DNA of 64,000 nt from Chitinophaga sp. SYP-B3965 (GTDB lineage: Bacteria > Bacteroidota > Bacteroidia > Chitinophagales > Chitinophagaceae). Below the pieces are notes generated by a model. That model did no database searches and had not been told where the DNA came from. It worked only from the letters and a program-made list of their open reading frames with translations. The position numbers were made by a program, and so were the translations under genes. The stretch is from assembly GCF_009647655.1 (NCBI RefSeq), contig NZ_WJFD01000001.1, forward strand, positions 62,001 to 126,000, given 5' to 3'. Shown piece after piece: positions 16,769 to 23,823 of this stretch. Numbering within the stretch: the first letter of the stretch is position 1; every line of letters begins with the position of its first letter.

Positions 16769-17752
16769 ATGAATAAGTTATTCCTATACATACTCCTGGG
16801 TGGTGTAATTTCTTCCGGCGTTGCCTGTAAGAAAGATACCGCTTTCAGTAAGAAAGATGGCGATGTGCGTGTTTACATGTCACAGGCCATCACCAGTACC
16901 TTTACAGATATCACCGTGAACCGCCGGGCACCTTTGCAATCAGACAGCGCCTACGCATTTGATCTGAACGCTTTCTTTGCCGGCACCGGGTATTCATCTG
17001 CCCCACGGGATATCAGCGTGCGTTTTGCACTGGATTATACCAAATGGGATTCCATCAATACTGCCCGTGCCAATGCAGCACTGCCCGTTTTTGAAAAGAT
17101 ACCGGACAATATCTTCTCATTTGCCACACAACAGGCCGTTATCAAAAAAGGCACTACCATCAGTGAGAACATCAGTTTTGCCATCAATGCCAAACTGATC
17201 CAGGAAGGGCATAATTATATGATCCCCGTAAGACTGGAATCCGCAGACGGTTTCGCGCTCAACAACGCAAAAGCAGTGACTTATTTTGTAGTGAAAGTAA
17301 CGCCACCCGTATATGCAGAAATAAACCGCAGCACCTGGACCATCCTCCACGTGGATTCAGAAGAAGCCAGCGGAGAAGGCCCCAATAACGGAAGGGCCAT
17401 CTTTGCACTGGATGGTTTGCTAAATACATTCTGGCATACACAGTGGGATGGGGGAGAACCACCATTACCGCATCATATTGCTGTAGATATGAAAACAGCA
17501 CAGACACTTTCCGGCCTTTACCTCACTGCCCGGCAGAATGCACCAAATGGTGCGCCTAAAACGGTGGTAGTAGAAGTGAGTGCAGATGGTACAACATGGC
17601 AACCAGCCGGTACCTATCAGCTGGCCGCTATCAATGCCAAACAACCTGTATTTTTTGCTCAGACATTTACTGTCAGATATTTCAGAGTAACGGTAACTGC
17701 AACGCATGGCAATACCAATATTACTTTCTTCGCTGAGGTGAGTGCTTTCTGA
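16769..17752 (+). CDS. DUF1735-like lipoprotein with C-terminal discoidin (F5/8C) domain
   Basis: 327 aa SusE-position surface lipoprotein (signal peptide with GVACKKD; Cys about residue 20). Residues about 30-180 look like the BT_3987/DUF1735 beta-sandwich found in SusCD operons. Residues about 190-327 look like an F5/8 type C fold (DGLLNTFWHTQWDGG, IAVDMKTAQTLSGLYLTARQN, VEVSADGTTWQPAG, RYFRVTVTA), which often binds galactose-type or other sugars. It probably helps capture substrate at the cell surface. It ends the operon before a strong terminator. The sugar is unknown and no enzyme gene accompanies it. Confidence 0.85.
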   Translation: MNKLFLYILLGGVISSGVACKKDTAFSKKDGDVRVYMSQAITSTFTDITVNRRAPLQSDSAYAFDLNAFFAGTGYSSAPRDISVRFALDYTKWDSINTARANAALPVFEKIPDNIFSFATQQAVIKKGTTISENISFAINAKLIQEGHNYMIPVRLESADGFALNNAKAVTYFVVKVTPPVYAEINRSTWTILHVDSEEASGEGPNNGRAIFALDGLLNTFWHTQWDGGEPPLPHHIAVDMKTAQTLSGLYLTARQNAPNGAPKTVVVEVSADGTTWQPAGTYQLAAINAKQPVFFAQTFTVRYFRVTVTATHGNTNITFFAEVSAF

Positions 17753-17777
17753 GGACTAGGATAACACAACAAACAGG

Positions 17778-17807
17778 CACCGGCAGTGAAAGGCTGCCGG
17801 TGTTCTT
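17778..17807 (+). terminator. intrinsic terminator of ECF locus 1
   Basis: Nine-pair stem CACCGGCAG / CTGCCGGTG, loop TGAAAGG, then TTCTTT. It lies between the convergent discoidin and histidine-kinase genes. Confidence 0.88.
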
Positions 17808-19042
17808 TAAAAGTTCACCGTAAACACATGCTGTTGATCAGCATAACGATAACTGATCTTCCAGCTGTTTAACTGGCAGATCTGCTGCACAATAGCCAGC
17901 CCCAGGCCTGTAGACTGTATATTCTTCGTACTCTTCCTGAACCTGTCAAACAACAGCTCCGCCGGAAAATCCAGCTCCGCACCCGTATTGGATACACTGA
18001 ACTGATCAGTAGTAAGCATAATATTGATCATGCCCCCTTCTTCTGTATACCGCAGCGCATTAGACACCAGGTTAGATACCAGTATTTCACTTAAGTAAGG
18101 ATTTGAGAGCACAGGCGTGCGCAATATATGCGTGGATACTGCCACTTCCTTCACCGAAAACAATTCCTCCATCGTTTCCAGATGCTGGCTGATCACATCA
18201 TCAAACCAAACCATCTGTTTATCCGCAAAAGTATTGTTATCCAGTTTGGCTAATAACAGGAGGTTCTTGTTCATCTTCTTCAACCTGTCCACCCCCGATT
18301 TTGCCTGCGTAATATGCCGCGCCATTTCTTCACTTACGCTCAGCTGGCTGATCCTGTCCAGTTTGGATTGAATGATGCCCAGGGGCGTTTGTATCTCATG
18401 AGAAGCATTCTCCGTGAATTCCCGCAAAGCTTTGTATTCCCGCTGGCTCCGCTCCGTCATGTCCTTCAGGGTTACTTCCAGCTCTGAAAATTCCTTAATA
18501 GGGGAGGCGTATAGTTTTAATGCAGTCTTGTCACTTACAGAGTAGTTCTTAATACTTTCCAGGTTCATGAAAAAAGGCTTCCATATCTTCCGGCTGGTGA
18601 AATAAGTGATCAATACGCTGGAGACCGCCAGCAGGAGGGTTGTGCCCAGCAGGGCGGTAAAGATCATTTTGAAATATTCATCCCATCCGATGTAGGTGGT
18701 CATCACTTTGATGTGATAGTTTTCCCCACGGATGTTCTGAACGATATCCAGGTAGTGATAATCTTCCGTTACTTTCTGGATAGGATCATACAGCAGTGTA
18801 TCGCCGTATACCGGGTTCAGCCGCACAGGGTCTGTTGTTTTGGAGATCTCTGTGAAAAGGTAGTGTGCATCATTGCCTTCTTCCAGTTGCCTGCTCACCG
18901 TGGCGGCCTGTAAGGCCAGCTGTTCATTCATTTCAGCAGTTACCTCATCCTGCAGAAAAAGATATAATCCTGCGCCGGTGATCAGCAGAATAACAATGGT
19001 GGCCAGCAGGAAGTCCCTCGTAGTTCTGTGCAGTAATTTCAT
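17807..19042 (-). CDS. sensor histidine kinase
   Basis: Membrane sensor that autophosphorylates and feeds the response regulator encoded just upstream. 411 aa. Two membrane helices (about residues 10-31 and 127-148) flank a periplasmic loop of about 95 residues of unknown specificity. The HisKA H-box is ENASHEIQTPLG with His 215. The ATPase domain has the N-box NLVSNALRYTEEGG and a G2 box STGLGLAIVQQIC. The G1 position reads VSNTGAEL rather than DNGxG, which is seen in some small Bacteroidota kinases. The gene overlaps the response regulator by 4 bp (ATGA). Confidence 0.93.
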   Translation of the reverse strand: MKLLHRTTRDFLLATIVILLITGAGLYLFLQDEVTAEMNEQLALQAATVSRQLEEGNDAHYLFTEISKTTDPVRLNPVYGDTLLYDPIQKVTEDYHYLDIVQNIRGENYHIKVMTTYIGWDEYFKMIFTALLGTTLLLAVSSVLITYFTSRKIWKPFFMNLESIKNYSVSDKTALKLYASPIKEFSELEVTLKDMTERSQREYKALREFTENASHEIQTPLGIIQSKLDRISQLSVSEEMARHITQAKSGVDRLKKMNKNLLLLAKLDNNTFADKQMVWFDDVISQHLETMEELFSVKEVAVSTHILRTPVLSNPYLSEILVSNLVSNALRYTEEGGMINIMLTTDQFSVSNTGAELDFPAELLFDRFRKSTKNIQSTGLGLAIVQQICQLNSWKISYRYADQQHVFTVNF

Positions 19043-19716
19043 GGCGCCATGAATTTATACCCCATGCCGTAAACTGTTTTGATGTAATCAGTACCACTGT
19101 GGGCAATGATCTTTTTGCGAAGGTTCATCGTGTGTACATATACCGTGTCATAATTATCTGCCATATCATAATGATCTCCCCATAAATGTTCTGCAATAGA
19201 TTGTTTACTCACTACACGGTTCTTATTAACAATGAAATAAAGCAGCAGTTCGTATTCTTTTTTAGTGAGGGAGATGAGATGTTCTTTCCAATGTACTTCC
19301 TGTGCCGCAGTATCTATTACCAGCATATCTATTTTCATCCGGTTATTACCACTGAAAGATCTTCTTCTCATCAGGGCATTGATGCGGGCATTGAGTTCTT
19401 CCAGGTGAAAGGGTTTGGTTATATAATCGTCTGCCCCTAATCCTAAACCAGCTACTTTATCAGACAGGGAATCCTTGGCGGAAATGATCAATACCCCGGC
19501 ATCCTTAAACTGGCTTTTCAGCAATTCCAGCAGGGTAAGCCCATTTCCACCCGGGAGGGTAATATCCAATACCACCACATCATATTCATATAATGTGATC
19601 TTTTCTTCCCCTTCCTTATAAGTAGTGGCCTTTTCACAACGGTACCCCTGTTCTGCCAGATAACTCTCCATCTCATCTAATAGTAAGGGCTCGTCCTCAA
19701 TAAGCAATAATTTCAT
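19039..19716 (-). CDS. OmpR/PhoB-family response regulator
   Basis: 225 aa. The receiver domain (1-115) has acidic residues IEDEP near residue 7, the phosphorylation site Asp 51 in VVVLDITLPGGNG, and conserved Ser and Lys (IISAKDS, ITKPF). A winged-helix DNA-binding domain (about 125-225) shows LTKKEYELLLYF, the transactivation loop and the terminal YIKTVYGMGYKF motif. Partners the kinase by a 4-bp overlap. Members of this family bind direct repeats one helical turn apart, and such repeats lie 30-58 bp upstream of this gene (19746-19774) and again at 19848-19865. Confidence 0.95.
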   Translation of the reverse strand: MKLLLIEDEPLLLDEMESYLAEQGYRCEKATTYKEGEEKITLYEYDVVVLDITLPGGNGLTLLELLKSQFKDAGVLIISAKDSLSDKVAGLGLGADDYITKPFHLEELNARINALMRRRSFSGNNRMKIDMLVIDTAAQEVHWKEHLISLTKKEYELLLYFIVNKNRVVSKQSIAEHLWGDHYDMADNYDTVYVHTMNLRKKIIAHSGTDYIKTVYGMGYKFMAP

Positions 19717-19745
19717 GTGGTTTATGTATGAGATAAAAATGACCT

Positions 19746-19774
19746 GTTAGAACTCCTTTAGAATTTCTTTAGAA
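19746..19774 (+). promoter_or_regulatory. operator cluster 1, three 11-bp-spaced (G/T)TTAGAA boxes
   Basis: GTTAGAA at 19746 and TTTAGAA at 19757 and 19768, exactly 11 bp apart. PhoB/OmpR-type regulators bind this kind of direct repeat. The cluster starts 30 bp upstream of the response-regulator start, which suggests autoregulation. Confidence 0.6.
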
Positions 19775-19847
19775 TTTAGATCTGCGGGCAACCCCTGGTA
19801 GTAAAATTACGTATCCAGAAACGAAATACTGCTGTAAAAAAGCAGCC

Positions 19848-19865
19848 TTTAGAATTTCTTTAGAA
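19848..19865 (+). promoter_or_regulatory. operator cluster 2, two 11-bp-spaced TTTAGAA boxes
   Basis: TTTAGAA at 19848 and 19859. The 21-bp block from 19846 to 19866 is identical to 19755-19775 in cluster 1. It ends 8 bp before the promoter-like CATCTTTG, where a PhoB-type activator would sit. Confidence 0.6.
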
Positions 19866-19873
19866 TCATGCTT

Positions 19874-19933
19874 CATCTTTGTGGTGAATGCCATACGTAC
19901 AAAAGCTCTTGTATGTAATGGCATTCTTTTTTT
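19874..19933 (+). ncRNA. putative short RNA or attenuator: promoter element plus T-tailed hairpin
   Basis: CATCTTTG (7 of 8 to TAnnTTTG) at 19874-19881 is followed at 19886-19926 by a long stem: GAATGCCAT pairs with ATGGCATTC, then ACGTACAA with TTGTATGT (one G-T pair, one bulged A), around loop AAGCTC. Seven T residues follow (19927-19933). A transcript starting near 19887 would end after about 47 nt. It could be a tiny RNA or simply a terminator protecting the operon from read-through. Confidence 0.4.
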
Positions 19934-20128
19934 GTTTGTGTAATGCTGAGAATGTGTTTCTTTTAAATCCTTTGCCAGACTGCGTTCTATAGGATTGTAA
20001 ATTTTTTATATGCACACATTCTATATCATGAAATTGTAAATTCGGTAGGGGAGGCATGTCGTAAACGGAAATTTTTCATCGCTTTTAGATTTTCCCGATT
20101 ACATAAACATACCGGGATAGGGAGACGA

Positions 20129-20136
20129 TACCTTTG
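20129..20136 (+). promoter_or_regulatory. -7 element TACCTTTG of the imelysin operon
   Basis: Exact TAnnTTTG match ending 15 bp before the ATG at 20152. No TTTG is seen at the -33 position, consistent with a promoter that needs an activator. Confidence 0.5.
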
Positions 20137-20151
20137 TGAAAAAATAGAGGA

Positions 20152-21237
20152 ATGAGAAACAAACTGTACGCAGTCGTATTAATTTTAGGAGCAGTAGCAA
20201 CCGTATCTTCCTGTAAAGATGATGATAATGGTGTCCCTGTGAAACCTTACACGGTTCCAACTACTTATTCATTTGCTAACGCGAACTATACAAAATCCAC
20301 TCAGCGTGTAAAGATGCTGCTGGAACTGGATACTTATCTGAAAACCGCTAATACCGGTCTTACTACTGTGCCATTGGATCAGGCGAAAGTGACAAACATG
20401 TGGGCGAATACAAATAACCCATTTGCAGATGCCAGCCTCAATGCTGCGGCCGGCGTTAATATTAAAGACTTTACAACAGACGCTACGCTGTACAAATTAT
20501 TTGCAGACAGCGTGTTGATCTATAACACACAAACACCCGCTGTAGCAGGTACAGGTGGTATACTTCCCCGTAACACCGGTAAGATCGTCGTAGGCCCAAG
20601 AGGTATGGAATATGGCCAAACCTTTTTGAAAGGTACTTTCAGTGGTTTCCTCTTCAAGAAAGCAGTAGAAGTACTGACAGCTGTAAAATCAATGTCAGCT
20701 ACAGATACAGCCGCAGCACAACTGGCATGGGACGAAGCATTTGGTTACCTGGCTGTACCGGTTAACTATGACTCATCTCTTGCATATGTTAATACTGATC
20801 CAAACAGACCTTTACATTGGGGTGGTTATCTCCGTGAAAGAGGCAGAGGCATCCAGGCTGGTGGTATCATCTTCGGTGCTTTCCTGAAAGGCCGTGCTGC
20901 TATCGGAGGATATGATGTAAATGTTCGTAACGCACAGGTAGATATCATCCTGGCTAAATGGGAACAACTCGCCGCCGCTGCTGCACTGGAATATGTAACA
21001 GCTCCAACTGCATCTAACGCGGTAGGTAGTCCGGCTACACAATTACATGCCCTCTCTGAAGGATTTGGTTTTGTGAAAGCGTTCAAATACAGGCCGGCTA
21101 ACAGCAAATTGTCTGCTGCCAACTTTGCCATCCTGGAAGGTATCATGAACAAAGACTTTTATGCATTGACAGGTCAGGCTGGTTTTACCGATCTGAAACA
21201 AGCGCAGACCATCTTGAAAACTACCTACGGACTATAA
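20152..21237 (+). CDS. DUF4856 lipoprotein (imelysin-associated)
   Basis: 361 aa with lipoprotein signal (AVATVSSCKDD, Cys about 21). The mature helical domain fits the DUF4856 family, which occurs beside imelysin genes in Bacteroidota: YSFANANYTKSTQRVKML near the N-terminus, a central GKIVVGPRGMEYGQTFLKGTFSG, AWDEAFGYLAVP, HWGGYLRERGRGIQAGG and a terminal ALSEGFGFVKAFKYRPA. Probably outer-membrane-anchored and involved in iron or other metal uptake, by analogy with the imelysin that follows. First gene of a four-gene operon. Confidence 0.85.
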   Translation: MRNKLYAVVLILGAVATVSSCKDDDNGVPVKPYTVPTTYSFANANYTKSTQRVKMLLELDTYLKTANTGLTTVPLDQAKVTNMWANTNNPFADASLNAAAGVNIKDFTTDATLYKLFADSVLIYNTQTPAVAGTGGILPRNTGKIVVGPRGMEYGQTFLKGTFSGFLFKKAVEVLTAVKSMSATDTAAAQLAWDEAFGYLAVPVNYDSSLAYVNTDPNRPLHWGGYLRERGRGIQAGGIIFGAFLKGRAAIGGYDVNVRNAQVDIILAKWEQLAAAAALEYVTAPTASNAVGSPATQLHALSEGFGFVKAFKYRPANSKLSAANFAILEGIMNKDFYALTGQAGFTDLKQAQTILKTTYGL

Positions 21238-21261
21238 TATCCGTTTTGAAAATAAATACCA

Positions 21262-21315
21262 GGCAGTGGCATACTGCCAGGAACTCTCAGCAGTCAATGC
21301 AGGGAGTTCCTTTTC
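21262..21315 (+). terminator. partial terminator or attenuator between DUF4856 and imelysin genes
   Basis: Two stems: GGCAGT-GGCAT-ACTGCC at 21262-21278 and GGAACTC...GAGTTCC at 21280-21310, followed by TTTTCC. It is a weak T run inside an apparent operon, so it may lower expression of downstream genes relative to the first. Confidence 0.55.
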
Positions 21316-21326
21316 CAATTTAATGA

Positions 21327-22454
21327 ATGTTTAAATCAGGCCATGTGAAAAAAATCATTTTTGTACTAGCAGTTGCAGTATTCTGTGCTTGCAGCAAGTC
21401 CTCAGACAAAGGAGGAGAAACGCCCGATGCCTTTGATAAAACGGCCATGCTCACCAATTATGCGGACAATCTGATCATTCCCGGCTACACTGCCCTGCAA
21501 CAGAAGTTACAGGTATTGCAGACAGCTTCGGATGCTTTCCTCGCTGCACCAACAATTGCAACACAGGCTACGCTTAAAACAGCATATATAGATGCGCAGT
21601 TGCAATATGAAAGGATCACTTCTTTTCACTTCGGTCCTGCGGAAGTCGTACTGCTGGATGTATTCGCAAACTTTTCCGGTAACCTGAATTATAACTTTAA
21701 TACAGCAGGTGAACTCACCGGTTTTTCAATAGACAGTGTGAACATTGAAAAGAACATCAGCACCGGTACTTATAACCTTGCCACGATGGACAGGGCTTCC
21801 TTCTATTCACAAGGGTTTCCTGCACTTAATTACCTCTACTTCGGCCCGAATGCTATTGCTAAATTTGGCACTAACACCGCGGCTCGCGTGAAGTATGTAA
21901 AAGATGTAGTGACCCGCTTAAAAGGACTCACAGATGGCATCATTACCAGCTGGGGTACCTATCGTGCAGAATTTATCAGCAACACTAAAACCAATTCGGG
22001 CAGCCCCATTGCTAACATGGTGAACCAGATGGCCTACCAGATGGACCTGCTCAAAGGCCCCCGCACCGGATGGCCCTTTGGTAAACAATCCAACGGGATC
22101 GTATTTGCCACTAAAGTAGAAGCCTACTTTACAGGTAATTCCGTAGCCCTGGCGGTAGAAAACATCAACGCTCTAAAGAAAACATACACCGGCGGCGGTA
22201 GTGGAAAGGGACTTTCTGATTACCTGGTAGCCCTGAATAAAACACAGTTGAACACAGATGTACTGACGCAATTCGATCTGGTATCCACAAAACTCAGCGC
22301 TATTCCTGATCCTTTATCTACATCCCTTACTACACAAGCTGCTGCAGTAGAAGCCGCTTATAAGGAAATACAGAAACTGCTTACTTTATTGAAAACAGAT
22401 GTTGCATCTGCCACCGCTGTTCAGATCTCTTACGTAGATAATGATGGGGACTAA
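21327..22454 (+). CDS. imelysin-family (peptidase M75-like) lipoprotein
   Basis: 375 aa. Lipoprotein signal (VLAVAVFCACSKSSD). The fold is all-helical and imelysin-like: TNYADNLIIPGYTALQQKLQVL at the N-terminus, AYIDAQLQYERITSFHFGPAE, and FYSQGFPALNYLYFG where classical imelysins carry the GxHxxE metal-site motif. Here the position reads GFPALNY, as in other Bacteroidota insulin-cleaving-metalloproteinase-like lipoproteins, so peptidase activity is doubtful. IrpA/EfeO relatives act in iron uptake. The stop codon overlaps the next gene by 14 bp. Confidence 0.9.
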   Translation: MFKSGHVKKIIFVLAVAVFCACSKSSDKGGETPDAFDKTAMLTNYADNLIIPGYTALQQKLQVLQTASDAFLAAPTIATQATLKTAYIDAQLQYERITSFHFGPAEVVLLDVFANFSGNLNYNFNTAGELTGFSIDSVNIEKNISTGTYNLATMDRASFYSQGFPALNYLYFGPNAIAKFGTNTAARVKYVKDVVTRLKGLTDGIITSWGTYRAEFISNTKTNSGSPIANMVNQMAYQMDLLKGPRTGWPFGKQSNGIVFATKVEAYFTGNSVALAVENINALKKTYTGGGSGKGLSDYLVALNKTQLNTDVLTQFDLVSTKLSAIPDPLSTSLTTQAAAVEAAYKEIQKLLTLLKTDVASATAVQISYVDNDGD

Positions 22455-23823
22455 GTCAGAAGGTTTCTTTTCTTTTGGATCAATCACCAACCGGGGTGCT
22501 GCACTTTTCGCATCCTCCCGGCAAAACGTTTCCATTGCCCCACTGATCACCTTCCGGATCGTATTTGGCTTATTAATGTTCTTAAGCCTCATCCGTTTCT
22601 GGTACCGCGGATGGATCACTTCGGTTTATGTAACACCTCAATTTCATTTCACTTATATGGGATTTGAGTGGGTGCATCCTTTGGGAGACTTAGGGATGCA
22701 TTTACTCTTCCTCACCATCATCATAGCCGCCCTGCTCATTACACTGGGATTGTTTTATAGGATAGCAACCGTGATCTTTTTTATCGGCTTTACCTATGTG
22801 GAGCTGCTGGATGTAACCACCTATCTCAATCATTACTACTTTATCACCCTCGTCGCTTTCCTGATGATCTGGCTGCCTGCTAACCGGGATTATTCGCTGG
22901 ATGTATTACTGCAACCGGAGAAAAGAAGGAAGCTGGTTCCGGCCTGGACCATTGGCATTCTCCGTTTCCAGATGGCCATCGTGTACATCTTTGCCGGCCT
23001 CGCAAAACTGGATCCTGATTGGTTATTGGATGCACAACCCATGCGCACGTGGTTACCCGCTAAAACACATTTGCCCATCGTAGGAGTATTCATGTACAAA
23101 ACATGGGTAGCCTATCTTTTCTCCTGGTTCGGTGCTGTATACGATCTGTTTATTGTGTTCTTTTTGATAAACAGGAAAACCCGCCCTTATGCATACGGGG
23201 TAGTGGTCATCTTTCATATTGCCACCGCTATTTTCTTCCCCGGCATCGGCATGTTCCCTTATGTGATGATCGCCTGCAGCCTCATCTTCTTCTCCGGAGA
23301 ATTCCATGAAAGATTACAACGGTTCTTCCCGTTCTATGATCACAGTGTGGATGAAACAACGTACCGTTTTAAATATACTCCATCCGTTCTGATCGCCATT
23401 TACATCTTCCTGCAACTGGTGATCCCCTTAAGATTTTTATTATATCCCGGTCACCTCTTCTGGCATGAAGAAGGTTACCGTTTCTCCTGGCGCGTGATGC
23501 TGATGGAGAAGGCTGGTTCTGCCTACTTTACCGTAAAGGATAAAGCGCATACTATTGAAGTGAACAATGCAGAATTCTTAACACCCCTGCAGGAAAAAAT
23601 GATGTGTACACAACCGGACCTGATCCTGAAATATGCACACCACCTGGCAGCCACTTACAAAACACGCGGACTGGTCAGCCCGCAGGTATATGGAGAGATC
23701 TATGTATCCCTTAACGGAGAGCGCTCTAAACTTTTTATAGATACAACAGCAAACCTGGCTGCAGAGCCGGTTTCATGGAAGCATTACAATTGGGTTTTAC
23801 CCTATAGCAAACAAGATAAATGA
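22441..23823 (+). CDS. HTTM-domain membrane protein (vitamin-K-dependent gamma-carboxylase-like)
   Basis: 460 aa polytopic inner-membrane protein. The first about 330 residues form an HTTM (horizontally transferred transmembrane) domain with about eight helices, including LITFRIVFGLLMFLSLIRFWY, NHYYFITLVAFLMIWLPANRDYSLD and FQMAIVYIFAGLAKLDPDWL. The tail carries FWHEEGYRFSWRVMLMEK, the motif shared with vertebrate gamma-glutamyl carboxylase. Bacterial HTTM functions are mostly unknown. It is translationally coupled to imelysin (14-bp overlap) and to the receptor gene (4-bp overlap), so it must belong to the same uptake process. Confidence 0.92.
   Translation: MMGTKSEGFFSFGSITNRGAALFASSRQNVSIAPLITFRIVFGLLMFLSLIRFWYRGWITSVYVTPQFHFTYMGFEWVHPLGDLGMHLLFLTIIIAALLITLGLFYRIATVIFFIGFTYVELLDVTTYLNHYYFITLVAFLMIWLPANRDYSLDVLLQPEKRRKLVPAWTIGILRFQMAIVYIFAGLAKLDPDWLLDAQPMRTWLPAKTHLPIVGVFMYKTWVAYLFSWFGAVYDLFIVFFLINRKTRPYAYGVVVIFHIATAIFFPGIGMFPYVMIACSLIFFSGEFHERLQRFFPFYDHSVDETTYRFKYTPSVLIAIYIFLQLVIPLRFLLYPGHLFWHEEGYRFSWRVMLMEKAGSAYFTVKDKAHTIEVNNAEFLTPLQEKMMCTQPDLILKYAHHLAATYKTRGLVSPQVYGEIYVSLNGERSKLFIDTTANLAAEPVSWKHYNWVLPYSKQDK

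Larger units (their letters stand above)
19717..20151. other. 435-bp divergent control region
   Basis: Lies between the response-regulator gene (minus) and the DUF4856 lipoprotein gene (plus). It holds two clusters of TTTAGAA direct repeats, a promoter-like CATCTTTG followed immediately by a T-tailed hairpin, a 10-bp direct repeat ATTGTAAATT at 19994 and 20033 (each preceded by TTCTATA), and the -7 element TACCTTTG at 20129. A short minus-strand reading frame (19866-20057) here is not coding-like. Confidence 0.7.

Noticed and set aside
19866..20057. Minus-strand reading frame in the divergent control region
   Set aside because: It lies across the hairpin and operator region, has no family likeness and no start context.
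22441..23823. Real vitamin-K gamma-carboxylase
   Set aside because: The motif relates it to the family, but bacterial HTTM proteins generally lack shown carboxylase activity, so it is listed only as HTTM-like.
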